Shown in pieces: positions 20,993 to 33,058 of a DNA stretch of 64,000 nucleotides. The position numbers and the translations under genes were made by a program. Position 1 is the stretch's first letter. Each line of letters opens with the position of its first letter. The notes below the pieces were generated by a model. It saw nothing but the letters and a program-made list of their open reading frames with translations, did no database searches and was not told where the DNA came from. This DNA comes from Flammulina velutipes (lineage: Eukaryota; Basidiomycota; Agaricomycetes; Agaricales; Physalacriaceae): positions 1,054,001 to 1,118,000 of the forward strand of contig CM022371.1 of NCBI GenBank assembly GCA_011800155.1, read 5' to 3'.

Positions 20993-23900
20993 ATGTGGGA
21001 AAGGACGCTGCAAGATCTCATTCGCGGTCTTCGAGCCAACAAAACGGACGAGGCAAAATTCATCGCGAAAGCCGTCGACGAAATCAGACGCGAAATTAAG
21101 ACGGACGACATGGAGCTCAAGGCCGGCGCTGTGCTCAAGTTGACCTATGTGTGTTGTCTGCTCGTCGTCGTCGGGACTGACGCCCAAGCGTTCTGCAGCT
21201 CGACATGCTTGGATACGACATGTCTTGGGCGTCGTTCCACGTCGTGGAAGTGATGTCTTCGCCCAAGTTCCATCTCAAGAGCGTGGGCTATCTGGCCGCC
21301 ATCCAGTCGTTTAACCAAGAAACGGACGTCCTGATGTTGACAACGAACCTCTTGAAAAAGGTGCGCTTTCAAATAGCGCGTCGGCTTGGGCTAAAGTGCA
21401 TTGCAGGATCTGACGTCGACGGCGCCGGACATTGCACTAGCTCTCAATGGTATCTCGCACATTGTCACGACGGACTTGGGAAGAGATCTCGCGCCAGAAC
21501 TCCTCAAAATGCTGAGTCATTCGCGTCCGTACATCCGAAAGCGCGCCGTCGCAGCATTGTGCAAGACCATGTCGAAATATCCGGACATTGTCCCGCAGGG
21601 TGTAATTCGACTGCGGGAGCGTTTAGAAGACTCTGATACAGGTATCGTTGACCCGTCTTAGTCAGAGCATGGATCTCATTATTATCAGGTGTCGTAGCAG
21701 CCACAGTCAATGTGTTGTGCGAACTAGCCAGACGGAACCCTCAAGATTATCTCCCCCTAGCCCCAGCCCTCTTCCATCTTATGACTACATCCGCGAACAA
21801 CTGGATGCTCATCAAGATCATCAAGCTGGTAAGCCTTTTCTTTGTCCGATACACGTTATGCATTTAACAAAACAAGCTCAGTTTGGGTCCTTGTCCCCAT
21901 ACGAACCTCGCTTGGTCAAGAAGCTGCAGCCTCCCATAACAGAATTGATAACCACAACATCCGCTATTTCTTTGCTCTACGAGTGTGTTCACACATGCAT
22001 CATTGGAGGCATGCTGGAGGGCCCGTCGCATGATTCCCTGGCACGTACATGTGTGTCCAAGCTCGCTACATTCATCGAAGACTCTGATCAGAACCGTGAG
22101 TCCTTTTATTTCTTCAACAGTACCATAACCCTCGAGCTTTCGCAGTAAAGTACATCGCTCTTCTCGCAATGGTCAAGATCGTCCCTTCCCACCCTCACTT
22201 GGTTGCCGAATATCAAGATACTATCCTCACTAGCGTCAGTGATCAGGATATCAGCATCAGGATGCGGGCCTTGGATTTGGTTACAGCAATGGTCAGTGTT
22301 CCCTGCTTTACCTCGTAAGCAACCAACAAGCTCACCGGAAGAGATAGACCAATCGCCAAAACCTCCAGTCCATCGTACAACAAGTCTTGTCACATCTTGT
22401 CTCCGAAGATTCCTCCGCAACACCGAGTGCGGTCCAATCCCTCGCACAACATCTCATACCGTCGACCACCGCGAAAATTGCCATCCCGCCTTCACAATCG
22501 CAGTCGTACCGGCTCATCTTATCCCAACGCATCCTGACGATGTGCTCCCAAGACACGTATGAGAACGTCACGAACTTTGAATGGTACCTGTCTGTTCTGG
22601 TGGACCTCGCCCATGTAGCAAAAGTCGATGTCGGTGCTCAGATCCGAGATCAGCTCGTAGATGTCGTCGGGCGTGTACGTGCCGCCAGGCGGTATGCTGT
22701 CAGGTTGATGAGTGCTCTCATCCTCGACGAATCTGTGGTTCGCAGCGCGCAGGACGAAGGTGGCTGCCCCGAGGTGTTGTGGGCGGCTGCTTGGATATGT
22801 GGAGAGTATTGTAGGTAAGCTCCTTCTACGGCATTTACTACTTCAATGGGCGGATACTCACAATCCATCCCAGTGAGCTCGCAGATCCTCAAAAGCTCCT
22901 ACCTCATTTACTCCAACCTGCCATTGCTCATTTGGCGCCAGAGATCATCTCTGTTTGCATATCGGCCGTTGTGAAAATATTCGGATACTGGGCTACTGAA
23001 ATTGCTCAACGATGGACCGACGATGATCTAATATCTGTCAAGAATACGTCAAACACGATACTCCAGCAAATGGACGAATTTTCGCATAGCCCGCATATTG
23101 AGGTTCAGGAGAGGGTAAGTTACTACTCAATGCCATTTATTTTTGGGACGCTCATGGTTATAGGCTGCCGAGGCTCTTCAACTATTCACTTTTATCAAGG
23201 CCGATATCAGCGCCTATCGCCCACGGCCGCCTGACAATGATTTTGCTGAGGATTCCGAGCTCGATTTCCCGAAGAGCCTTTACCTCATACAACCTCTGTT
23301 CAATTCTTACACTCTCAATCCCGTCAATGCACAAGCGCAGGCTAGCGTCCCTCTACCTGATGGGCTGGATCTAGACGTTTGGTTCATACCCCCGCCGCAG
23401 TCAGCCAAAATATTTGACGAGGAAGGGACAAAGACCAAGAGGAGCAGAAAAGGGAAAGGGAAGGAAACGAACGGTGCGGTGAAACCGAAGTCCAAGTTGA
23501 AGAGGGACAAGGACACGAAACTGCTGGAGGAGGACGTCTTGACGCCCGTCAGCGCCGACACGGATACGGAGGCGGAACGGATAGCGAGGGAACAGGTATG
23601 AATGAGCTATTTAGGTTTCTGCTTAACTCAATTTCACCACACTGTTGACAGGCTAAAGCAGAGAGGCTAGCGAGGCAGAGAGATGACCCATATTACATCA
23701 TGGACAAGCGAGCTTCGACGACTCTAGTAGACGACGTGGATTCTATTCCAATCGTGCGACTTGAGGGGCTTTCGTGGATTCCTGGTAAGCATCATGGATT
23801 ACCTGTTGCGGGGTTCCAACAAACATCTCACCATCATCCCCAGAGCCGACAGATCCTCCATTACCTAGCCTGAGAGACGTACCGGAAGTTTCGACGGAGC

Positions 23901-24151
23901 CTTTTATTATCGAGAAAGATGGGGAGATGCCTGAAGGCGCTGTGAATTCTCCTTCAGCCGTCTCCGTCCCCTCCTCCTCATCAGCGCGCAACCTCCGAAC
24001 CCCTTTCCACGCCATAACGTCGTTTCCAGAGTACGACGTCCCGGACAGCGATGCGCTCCCCGCGACGCCCACGCCGGTACCAATCAAGGTGACGAGAACG
24101 AAGAAGACAGGGACAGGTAAAAAGAAGAAAACGCAGGTTGTGGCGGACTAG
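20993..24151 (+). CDS. APL5: AP-3 adaptor complex delta subunit
   Basis: A gene of about ten exons encodes the large delta subunit of the AP-3 clathrin-type adaptor, which sorts cargo from the Golgi or endosome to the vacuole. The N-terminus matches adaptins: MWERTLQDLIRGLRANKTDE, then IRREIKTDDMELKAGAVLKL, LGYDMSWASFHVVEVMSS, GYLAAIQSFNQETDVLML, LGRDLAPELLKMLSHSRPYI (paired helices of the adaptin solenoid), and SIRMRALDLVTAM. The later part has a Lys-rich hinge (KRSRKGKGKETNG-type sequence near 23430) and a charged C-terminal region ending KKTGTGKKKKTQVVAD. Length and layout fit fungal Apl5. The 3' end faces the aminopeptidase gene across about 1 kb. Confidence 0.93.
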
Positions 24152-25143
24152 AATTCGAGGTGGTACTTACATATGCTTTAATACTACCTTGCCGCGCGCG
24201 CGGATTTATGATACTGTACTTCAGGGGATTCTAGTTCCAGAAAATGCAAATGCGATGGGGCTATCATTGCCGAGAGTCAGCGAGGGCGAGGCCAAGTGTG
24301 GCGCTCGGAGGTTGCCGCACGCGTAAACTTCGATCTGAGCGGGCGATTGGCTGGTTGAGTCGAGGATGTCGAACCGTGTCGTTGGGTACTGGGGGAGCAC
24401 ACATGATCTTTGTGCGAGGCGCGGTGCGTCATTGGGGCTTTTACGATATATATTGATCAACTACGAGGCGAACGTCTACAGCGCGCACTCCCTCCGGTAC
24501 ATCCCAGATGCCGCAATACCCAAGTGGAGCCTGAAACTCAGCGAAAAACCTCCTCACGTTTCTTCAATTTCATCTGGGCTTGAACTTGTGGTACCACGCC
24601 TGCTTGCATCTCGCTCAAGCGCGTCTGCTGGTATTTTTGACGTGATGGCGTGGCTGAGTTGCGAACGCCTAATGTGTCTCCCCGGCTCGGGGAGACGAGT
24701 CCCACTATCCTACTTGGTTCATCCTCTCATTGTTGAACCCCAAATATTTCCCCTTCCCAGTTACAGTACCGTTATCCCCTGGTTATCCTTACCCATCGGA
24801 TCCCGATGTGCTAGATGAACATTGAAAACGCGACAGCGAATCTTTTAATTTGTCGGTGGTCCATACGTCGATGTGAATACGAACATCCATACACGGTGTT
24901 ATAACCAATGATAAACAGGGTCCATTGGTTATCCACGCTCGTTTCACTCGCATGCCATCGGGATTTGGGAAGGTGCCCTCCCATTTGAAGACGTCCCGCA
25001 CACAAGCCATCCGCCTGGGAAAAGCTCCCGACTCATAGTATCTCCACTAGAAAGGCATAAATGAAATTGCAAGCAAGTCCTAGAGTGTATGAAATAGTCC
25101 ATGAATGCGCAAGTTAATAATTAAACGGATCAGCGCCAGAGAT
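24152..25143. other. 1 kb interval between convergent genes
   Basis: Both flanking genes end here, so 3' UTRs and terminators are expected. Open frames on both strands are short and show no domain character. A GCGCGCGCG run lies near 24195. I see nothing else of note. Confidence 0.55.
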
Positions 25144-27235
25144 TTACTGTGCCCAGCCACCAAGCTCCACTGCGAATGCGACAGCGAGTTTAGAGAACTC
25201 CAACATGTGGTCGAAGCTGAACTCGGGGGAAATATCGATACGACTAAGGGAAAAAGTTAGCCAAATAGGTGCCTGCGGTGGCGCGTACAACTCACTCGTT
25301 ACTGGAATGGATGTTGTGGTTGGAGTTCTCGAACGTGCTCTCTGTATATAGAGATCAATAGCGGTAAGAAGTGGCATAGATTGACTATACCGATGGTGAA
25401 CGCCGAAGGATAGCCCGCCTTGCCCCAGGAGGCACTAGATGTATCGTCAGAGAGCGAGCTAGCTGTAGCGGAAGAAAATACGCACTGGTCACTGCACGCG
25501 TATCCGCATTTGGTCTGTGGACAGGTGAGTAATAATTTCCAGAAGAAATAATCACATACCTCAACGTAGGGGATGCTAAGATACGTATCTACCAGTTTCT
25601 TGTTGAAATCCGTCAAGCTGATTACGACGGTCAACGAGGAGGACATGGAAAACTAGAATAACTCACTCCGTGTCAACAAAGTCTGTGATAATGCCGACTT
25701 CTTCGCGAGTTCCTTTCTGTAAAGTCTCAATGACAGGACCATGCTATGTCCGGCGATATGACTGACCTGAACCCATGCGGTCATGTCGAACTATTGTGTG
25801 GTCCATGGTGAGTGAAAGTGACGAGCACATTTATCATCCACGAACCTGGCTCATAGCGACGACATTAACAGACCGCTTGGCATAATCCTGAGCAACAGCT
25901 TGCGACCCGAGCAGCCCTCCTTCCTTTAGACAAGGAGATGAGTTATGCAATGAGACGCCGTTCAACCGTAGTCATACCTCAGCAGAATACCAGTGGAACT
26001 CAATGGTACGCTCGGGGTGGAAGTCGGCAGCTATCAAAGCCCTGTAAGCTTCTAAGATGGTGACACTTCCAGAACCGTCATCTTGACCATAGTTAGCTAG
26101 TCAGAATCAAAGAACATATGCGATATTCACCATCGGCGCCTGATAAACACGATTAGCTAGATATGATAGCACATGATGGAATTCTTTCTTACCAGGTGCC
26201 GGCAGGAACGGCCACAAGTTGGTGCTACCCACACAAAGTTAACCTCACTCTGTCGATTGGGTATAGCTGCCTACCTGTCTTGATGCGCGGAAATAACGAT
26301 GACTTCGTCACTTGTGGTAGATCCGTTGAGGCTCAAGATCTAGGCGAAGATAATCAAACTTTGGAATTAGGATGGGCCCTCGAAGTGTACGCACGATGCT
26401 ATTCTGCCCCCAGGGATGAGAGAACTCTGAGACACTAATCAAAGACTTGAGAGAGTCTGAAGCTGAGTGCTTGGTGATCTAGCAAAAGCTCAGAACGGGG
26501 AAGGGTCCATCGACACCACCACACACACACACCTCTGCGATCTTTGACAGAAGCCAGCGCTGGCTCTCTTTCCCTGTCTAACGTTCACAAACTTCTTCAG
26601 GGCGTGTTGAAATGTATGAGGGAATATTGGACTTACGTCACTCCGGTAATCTGAACGAACAATGTCAAAATCGGAGGAAGTAGATAAAAATCGAACATGC
26701 GTACATCGCGTCCGGAAGCTTGAGAACTTCTCAAGGTTCTCCTTGGGGCCTTTGGTCGAGAGGGTCTTGAGAATAGGCTTCACTTTCTCGGTGGCGTTGG
26801 GGGAGGGGTATGAAACTGAATGGCCTCATGTCAACGGAGTACATGAGGGGTGCGGGAGGGCATACATTTGGTTTGGATCCGAGATGCAGCAAAGAACTCC
26901 AAGTCCTGAGTATCTGTACTGCAATGCGAAGTCAATGGGGAGGTTAGATAATGTGACTGGGCTGCTCACATGTCGAAGAATTTGGCGCCTTTGGCTTTGG
27001 CGTTGATCTGGTGAAGATGTGAATATTATCAAAGGTGATACTGCGGAGAGTCGACCTTCTCCAGTTCCGACATCCACACCGGGGCCTGTCCCTCCATTTG
27101 GACGAGCCTCTGGGCGTTCAAATCGAGGCTAAAGCCGGGCTCAGCATGTCCTAATCCCAGCGGCTGCTGCTCAAAGAGAACAGGCGACGCAACTGCGCAG
27201 GAAACAAGGAAACAGAGAGCAGAAAAGGACTTCAT
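25144..27235 (-). CDS. Secreted leucine aminopeptidase, peptidase family M28
   Basis: A gene with about nine introns encodes an extracellular zinc aminopeptidase of roughly 390 residues. The start [18 protein letters not shown] is a typical signal peptide with cleavage near Ala-Ser-Pro. A propeptide follows. After splicing, the catalytic core shows [10 protein letters not shown] (first zinc-ligand His), [20 protein letters not shown] (bridging Asp), [20 protein letters not shown] (catalytic Glu and ligand Glu), [15 protein letters not shown] (ligand Asp), [18 protein letters not shown] (the last pair of Cys and ligand), and NSNHSIHSSNDRIDI-like end with the final ligand His. All expected ligands are present, so it should be active. 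It would release N-terminal amino acids from external peptides, likely for nitrogen nutrition. The end is LGGWAQ with a TAA. Confidence 0.9.
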
Positions 27236-27362
27236 GGTGGTTGCTGGTGAAGTCGTCGTCGGGTCGTGCGTTGTTCAGGCGAACTGGGGGTGACGTAATT
27301 CAGTAGCGATCAGCTGACTGACTTCCCCCTTTTGGACACCTTTCCTTTACTCAACAACCACG

Positions 27363-27858
27363 ATGGCGGCTGCAGGCAAAGACCAGTTTGTGGTAAATCT
27401 CTTGCCTTGTCTGTGTGGTCATTCTCTGTGCTTATAATTCCTTCCTCCAGCGTCTGCTTATTGGCGCAGGAAAAGCTGCACCTTCTCCGCCAGTTGGCCC
27501 AGCTCTCGGTGCTCGAGGTGTTAAATCTATGGACTTTTGCAAGGAATTTAACGCACGGACCGCACATATTACGCCCGGAACACCAACCCCTACCCAAATT
27601 TACGTCCGCCCCGACCGAACGTTCCACTTTGTCACCAAAACACCTCCAACCTCGTATTTTCTCAAAAAAGCGGCAGGCATAGAAATGGGCACCGGCAAAC
27701 CAGGTCACGTCTGGAATGGCACTCTTAGTCTCAAGCACATCTATGAGATTGCTAAAATAAAGGCTACCGACGAGCACATGAAGCACCTCCCCTTGGAGTC
27801 AGTGGCACGAATGATTGTTGGCTCTGCAAGATCCTTCGGCATCCGGGTCGTTCCATAG
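27363..27858 (+). CDS. MRPL19: Mitochondrial large ribosomal subunit protein uL11m
   Basis: A two-exon gene encodes 145 or so residues. The first exon is only MAAAGKDQFV, joined over a GTAAAT...TCCAG intron to RLLIGAGKAAPSPPVGPALG, the hallmark proline-rich motif of L11. Next are ARGVKSMDFCKEFNARTAHI, YVRPDRTFHFVTKTPPTSYF, LKKAAGIEMGTGKPGHV and near the end VARMIVGSARSFGIRVVP. L11 forms the GTPase-associated stalk base with 23S-like rRNA. The lack of a long presequence is normal for fungal MRPL19. It is divergent from the aminopeptidase gene with 127 bases between starts. Confidence 0.95.
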
Positions 27859-27940
27859 TCAGTCCTCTGTCCGTCATCTATAGCGTTCGCTCTAATCTTA
27901 TCTACATAGGTCACACTCGTCGACTTGGTTGGTGTCGTGC

Positions 27941-28195
27941 CTAGTTGTCCAGTAGATCATTAATATCATTTAATTCGTCGTCGGAACCTCTATCCCCTTG
28001 TGCCCATTCCTTCGTCTTCAGCGGTGCAGCCATTTGAGTTTCCAGCTTTTGGATAACCTTTCCACTGTAGTATCCTGTGGACAGCACCGCAGTTACCTTT
28101 CTCTGTCGGGTTCCGTTCGCAGGCGCTAGAGTTTCCCCTTTCGTCCTCTGAATCTGCGTCCTGGTAAGTCTCTTGCGTGCCAAAACTACTTTCAT
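27941..28195 (-). CDS. Small basic/acidic unknown protein
   Basis: A single frame of 84 codons starts at MKVVLARKRLTRTQIQRTKG and ends SDDELNDINDLLDN. The N-terminal half is strongly basic and the last 20 residues are acidic, a pattern seen in small nucleolar or ribosome-assembly proteins. I cannot name a family. It ends only 82 bases from the end of uL11m on the opposite strand, so the pair is convergent. The clean ATG and composition make it better than chance, but an additional upstream exon cannot be excluded. Confidence 0.5.
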   Translation of the reverse strand: MKVVLARKRLTRTQIQRTKGETLAPANGTRQRKVTAVLSTGYYSGKVIQKLETQMAAPLKTKEWAQGDRGSDDELNDINDLLDN

Positions 28196-28276
28196 CGCCT
28201 CATTTTTTCAATAAGAAGTCGGACTCGAGCAGCGTTGTTTAGACATCCGGCCTTATCTTCTCTTCACTCTACGGAT

Positions 28277-28612
28277 ATGGCATCCTTTTTGCTTTGTGTT
28301 CGTCCTGTCCCAAACCCCGGATACATTTTACACGTTCAAGTCACTCAGAGCCACAATGTCGAGTCCTACCTGCCTAAACCAGTCAACTTGTCCCATCAAG
28401 AAGGAGATTCAGCTCAATGGCGATTCAAATCGTATACATTGTACGTTACACTTTGTTTTTTTTTCTCATGTGGTTCCTTTGACATCCCATACGTTGACAT
28501 ACTGATGTCCAAGAGAGTTTCGGACCATCCCGATCGCATAGGGCTCTGTATTCATCGTTTCATGGGAGAATCTCTGCAGTTACCCTTTGCTTCGAATGTC
28601 TGTCAGATCTGA
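28277..28612 (+). CDS. Doubtful short ORF
   Basis: An ATG at 28277 opens 111 codons (MASFLLCVRPVPNPGYILHV to SNVCQI). The middle contains a likely intron (GTACGT donor near 28441, acceptor near 28513). Splicing it would shorten the product to about 65 residues ending TLEFRTIPIA. The first exon has reasonable protein character (VQVTQSHNVESYLPKPVN), but no domain is recognisable. It could be a small real gene, or the 5' part of something decayed. Confidence 0.3.
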   Translation: MASFLLCVRPVPNPGYILHVQVTQSHNVESYLPKPVNLSHQEGDSAQWRFKSYTLYVTLCFFFSCGSFDIPYVDILMSKRVSDHPDRIGLCIHRFMGESLQLPFASNVCQI

Positions 28613-28806
28613 CCGCCTACTTTCAATCGGAGTCCTTACTCCACTGACCGTCTCTTCAACCAGCCCTTAACTTCTCCGGCACGAGGAAGCTGCAACGCTC
28701 GTCTTTATCTTGTCGCGGCTTCCACGTTCCCGATCGTTTTTGCACGTTACTCCCAGCCGCAGGAAACCGACATGCTGTTTTTTTACCAATTTGACCAGTC
28801 TCCGAG

Positions 28807-28812
28807 TATAAA
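28807..28812 (+). promoter_or_regulatory. TATA box of the DUF6593 gene
   Basis: TATAAA in the context GAGTATAAAGGCTTC lies 84 bases before the ATG at 28896, a normal distance for a strongly expressed fungal gene. Confidence 0.65.
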
Positions 28813-28895
28813 GGCTTCAGTGCACTGGGGTCATATCACTTCACGCTCTTACGCAGCTAATACTTCCCCTCTTCTTCTCGCCCGTTCTCACACAA

Positions 28896-29741
28896 ATGGC
28901 TACTCCTTCTGACGACATTCTCTCCTGGACCAATCAAGATCCTCGCGAAAGCAAGCTATTCAACTCATGGGGAGTCCTATATCGCTTTCAAGTACGCGCC
29001 ATTTCTTTCGTCCCATTATGTTCGCGTTTTTGACCGTTCCTTCCTATAGACCATCATCGCCGCGAATGGTCAAACCACTACCACTCTCTGGAGAGCCATT
29101 CGCGCCAATAAAGAAGATCGCGTCGCTAAACTTGAGTGGGCAAACAACGGTGGTCTCGGTCGATTGATCATGGGCAAGGTACTGAACGTGTCTCGTCTAC
29201 ATCGGTACAAGGATATTTAATTCCTTCTAGAACACGCTCGCCATGTCCGACGTTGTTGCGCCCGGTCAGTTCTACGTGAGTCCTTCCGCTCTCGTACCGA
29301 CATCGTCACTCACCTCACCTCCTCCCAACTCATAGGGCTCTCGCCAGTTCAATGGCCCAGACGGTCAGAGGTACACCTGGCGGCCGAGTGCTACTGGCTC
29401 AGACATCGTGGTGAGTTTCGAGCCGCCACGCCACAGTGTGAAATTCATATACTCACCTCCTTTCACCTCCTCTAGCTTCAAGACGCTTCAGGGACTGTCA
29501 TTGCCTTTTTTCGTCCGACCCATCCGACGCGTTACCAGATTGGCGACGTGTACGGTGAGCTCCATTTTCTTCGAGGTGCCGGATCAGGGACTGTGGTAAG
29601 CCTCGAGTCGACGCGTTTTTTGAGGGCGAAGAGACTGATTTGACATGGTCTGGTCTCTCTTAGATGCATCCGCCAATCATGGACATGGTCACAGTAACCT
29701 GTATGCTATTCCGATTCTGCCAATTATTCAACCTATCCTAA
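28896..29741 (+). CDS. DUF6593-type protein
   Basis: A six-exon gene encodes about 180 residues. The start is MATPSDDILSWTNQDPRESK. After four introns at good GTACGC, GTACTG, GTGAGT and GTGAGT donors the product reads LFNSWGVLYRFQTII, TTTTLWRAIRANKEDRVAKL, EWANNGGLGRLIMGKN, GSRQFNGPDGQRYTWRPS, VIAFFRPTHPTRYQIGDVYG, and a last exon ending MLFRFCQLFNLS. The arrangement of an opening YRF..T, a central REDRVAKLEW strand and a YTWRPS turn is that of the beta-rich DUF6593 family, widespread and multi-copy in Agaricomycetes, with unknown function. A good TATA box stands upstream. Another family member lies on the minus strand at 42105-42908. Confidence 0.8.
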
Positions 29742-30131
29742 GGCGTGGACGTTGCAACTGTAGCAGTATAAAAGAGGGAGATGGATGATATCTTTTGTTA
29801 CTCATACTACATACCCCCGACGGTGTACGATATTTGTCCTCGACGTTGTTGTTTTTTTTAGCTTTTAACATTGTACCCCGATTCACCAAGGATTTGGATT
29901 ATTTTCATTGTCGGGTACCGGTCAGGCGGCAAGATTTCATCGATAAAGGGAAATACCCATCAACTCGTTGTACTCGCGAGGCAGGAGGAACAGACCCAGA
30001 TGAAATCGCTGAGGCACGATGCATGCCGTGGTCTGCATCGAGGCAAAAAAGGTTACGCTTTCGTACTGGTGAAATCTATGATATTGAACGTCATGACCAT
30101 GTCATGAATCACAAGGCCCGTCCGTTCTCCT
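29742..30131. other. 3' flanks of two convergent genes
   Basis: About 390 bases between the DUF6593 gene and the AhpD-like gene. One open plus-strand frame crosses it but has no splice or domain support. Expected to hold two 3' UTRs. Confidence 0.5.
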
Positions 30132-31359
30132 CTACAACTTTGATCTCTCCTGCACATCTTCAGACTTGACGCCATCGACTATCTTGTCAACAGTGCGTAT
30201 GACCCACTCTGTTCCCTCATCTCCCGAGAGCCATTTATCTTCCGCGCTCTGGCCTTCTACATTGCGCGCTTTGAGGAGCCCGAAGACGTGGCTGGTGAGC
30301 TGAGGAACAACCCGCTCCTCTGCGCGTAGACACGCTGTGCCTACCACCGACCCGAGAGCCCTACTAATATTCCCCTGATCAGGATCCTCAACACTGCTCG
30401 TGTCCTGGTACGCTTTCGTCGCACCCGGGAGAGGCGAGAGGACTGCACCATACGCCTGTATAATAAAAGCTGCCGAAGATCATCAATTTAACTGAATACG
30501 AGGCCTAGGCAGGGGATGGCGAAAGAAATTTCACAAAGAAGAAAACGTTGCAAGTGGACCTCTTGGACCACTTGGATATGGGCTAGGTTCCGGCCCAGTA
30601 AATTAAATGAATGGATTTCATGTACTCACTGATGAAATCTGGGTGAAGATCGCCCAATTTATCGTGAAGTTTATCAGCATGAGGCGCGTAGATTGAGTCC
30701 CAGAGCGCTCTTCCCCGGTGGACGATCCCGTCAATATTCCCCGGTGTGGCCAACCTGATGATGTATTCAACGAACGCCCCCGAAGCCATATCTTACTAGC
30801 AGCGGATGCAACAACGTAAATGACTCACCTGTGGGTATCCTTGCGCAATCCAGACTTTACCTCCTCATCCATGGCATCATGGAGCGCTGTCAATGAGAGG
30901 ATGACCTGCGGGTGATATCAAACATATATCAGCCACCCTCTCGTGCCGTAAGTCGAGGATGCTCTCGCTTACCCGAGGAACGCCGACGAAAATAGTGCTC
31001 TTAAGCGCTGCCTCGCGGATGAGGGCTGCCTTGTTGACGGCCTTCTCGAGTGCTACTCCCCGGGATCCAGTGACTTCATCAGTATCGGTGACGAAGCGAT
31101 ACAAATGGGCCATAGTAGGAGGGCGATTGAGCGTCAGCAATGTGCATGCCTTGCAATTCAAATCAGGGAACCGCTAGAAGGTCTAGGAGTGTATGCATAC
31201 CGATAAAACAAGCCATCCGGTTTCCGCATTTCGCGACTTGGCATCTGAATACGTCGCAGACAGTACATCGCGTATCTTTGGGTACGAAGGGCTAGCTAGG
31301 GGCTTGGGGTTACGCAAAGTAAGGAGGTGCTTGATTGAGGGTGTTAACTTGGTCGCCAT
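30132..31359 (-). CDS. AhpD / carboxymuconolactone-decarboxylase-like helical protein
   Basis: A five-exon gene starts at [20 protein letters not shown]; upstream in-frame codons lack a better ATG. After a 51-base intron it reads [95 protein letters not shown] and, after a larger intron of about 130 bases, [53 protein letters not shown], ending [15 protein letters not shown]. This is the all-helical AhpD-like fold common in fungi. The typical CxxC redox pair of true AhpD is not evident, so a peroxidase role is doubtful. I infer a cytosolic or mitochondrial protein of unknown reaction. Confidence 0.75.
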
Positions 31360-31739
31360 TGCTTTCCGCGATAGTTTCTGCGACCGTGGTTGTAGTCGTG
31401 GTCGAGGAACAACTCGGAAAGGCGAAGTGGGTGGAGGAATATCTCGGACTAACGAAGTGGATGCGTCGGGTTGAACGATGAACAAGTCCGGGGTAGCTAT
31501 TTTAGTACCCGTGGGATCGTACTTTTGCATGGGGCTACTCACTCACCTCCCGAGTAAAAGAAGGAGCTATGCGTCATAATGCATAATTCCAAGTGTGATA
31601 GAGAATAACGTAGTCGGAGGTACATGTAATAATATGCTTTCCTACATAACCAATGATGCAATGCAACCCAAAAGAAAGTTAAGAACCAAGGTAATCGAGG
31701 AAAAGAGAGTAAAAGGTATATGACGGTTGGGTTCGATAT
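31360..31739. other. Spacer between AhpD-like gene 5' end and GH128 3' end
   Basis: About 380 AT-rich bases. They contain the promoter of the AhpD-like gene and the 3' flank of the first GH128 gene. No ORF or distinct TATA box supported. Confidence 0.5.
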
Positions 31740-33058
31740 TTAATACCCATTGATGTAACGCCAGCCCAAAGCATTAGGTGATCCGTCGGAGGCCATCATA
31801 AGGTTGTCGTAGTTGACGTTGAATAGGTCGTGCATAGTACCTGCAAAATTTGAGTCGTTGATCACGTTAGAGATAGCAAGCTACGCACCGAAGTACATGT
31901 ACTTGAGGATCCAGTCGGTTGAGTCCATCCAGGCAGTAGTCTTGTCTAAGAAGTTCAAGATGTCGCCAGGTGAGCATTGGGCGCCTCCGTTGAAATTCTA
32001 TAAAGCATCTTAATATTTCGTTCAGAGGGAGAAGATGTAAAACCACAAACCTGGCACGCGAATTCTGTGACGAGGATGGGGAGGTGGAACTGATCGTGGT
32101 ATTTGGTCTGGTAGTCGATGAATCCTTGTACAGTCACGTCGTAATAATGCGTGGCGACCATGTCGATCTAGAGACATGTAAAAATAAGTTCTCGACCTAT
32201 AGCGCGAAGAGGGAAAACTATACATGGCAGCCTTGACATTTAGCAAAGAATTCAACCATCCAATCAAATCCGGCGGGAGACGATGATACGGCGGGCGAGA
32301 CGAGTTTATGACCCTGCGCCTTCAATGGTTCCATGTATTTCCACCAGAGTTCAACAGCATGATCAGGACTCATGTTGGACTGTCCGGACTCATTAGGCCT
32401 AACATAAAATCAGCGTCCCGCTCAACAATGCCACAACTGAGCAACTCACTCGTTGAACCCAAGAACCCAAGTAGGCGTGGTGTACTTTCCGATGTTACTG
32501 ACAAAATCGCCAATGTCCTTGTCACCCCAAAGTTGAGGTAGGACTTCAAAACCAGCAGCAGTAGCCCCCAAGACGGGCCAGCTGCTCCAAGTGTACAGGC
32601 TAAGATGACTGTTGACTCAGGCGATTCTTCAAAAAGGCGAGAAAAACGTACCAAGATACATGATTTGTCTTCCAGGTGGCGAGGTTTCCGGTATCGCCAT
32701 TGGGCCAGGCCAAGCAGCCTTTCCCGCCTCCGCCAGTGTATCCTGAGCCACCGGTATAGGTCTCACTAACGGTGGGAACCAGAGCGACGGCGGCGGCGGC
32801 GATGCTCGATTCCGTTGAAGCAGCAGCAGAAGTAAGCGAAGCCACCACTGAGTCTGAAGACGAGGCAGGGCGTTTCCTACAGCTGGGGCGACGGTCTTTC
32901 GCGCGCTTCTTAGTCAAAAGGCCATGATGGACACCACGGCGAGCAAGCAGATCGCCATGCGAATCAAGAGAAAGCGCAGAAACGGATTCCGGGCCGTAAG
33001 TACAGGAAATGACAGCAAGAGACGCTGCTGCGAGCAGGTTCAAGAATTTAGAGGGCAT
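31740..33058 (-). CDS. Secreted GH128 (Asl1-like) beta-1,3-glucanase, copy 1
   Basis: A gene with five or six introns encodes about 390 residues. MPSKFLNLLAAASLAVISCT is a signal peptide. A basic spacer (HGLLTKKRAKDRRPS) and an Ala/Ser-rich linker lead to a short Gly-rich hinge and the catalytic domain beginning KGCLAWPNGDTGNLATWKTN. The core reads WSSWPVLGATAAGFEVLPQL, WVLGFNEPNESGQSNMSP (acid/base Glu in NEPN, restored across an intron), LVSPAVSSSPAGFDWMVEFF, IDMVATHYYDVTVQGFIDYQ, FHLPILVTEFACQ (nucleophile Glu), and ends NALGWRYINGY. Both catalytic Glu are present. GH128 enzymes cut beta-1,3-glucans of fungal walls, so roles in wall remodelling during growth or fruiting are likely. A close tandem copy follows at 33661. 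Confidence 0.9.

Noticed and set aside
26060..26340. Loss of zinc-binding residues in the aminopeptidase
   Set aside because: Reading across two introns restores SAHQDS and PGADDDGSGS, so the metal site is complete.
31160..31190. 27-base intron in the AhpD-like gene
   Set aside because: A later acceptor gives a normal 51-base intron and restores [15 protein letters not shown], a better match to the family.
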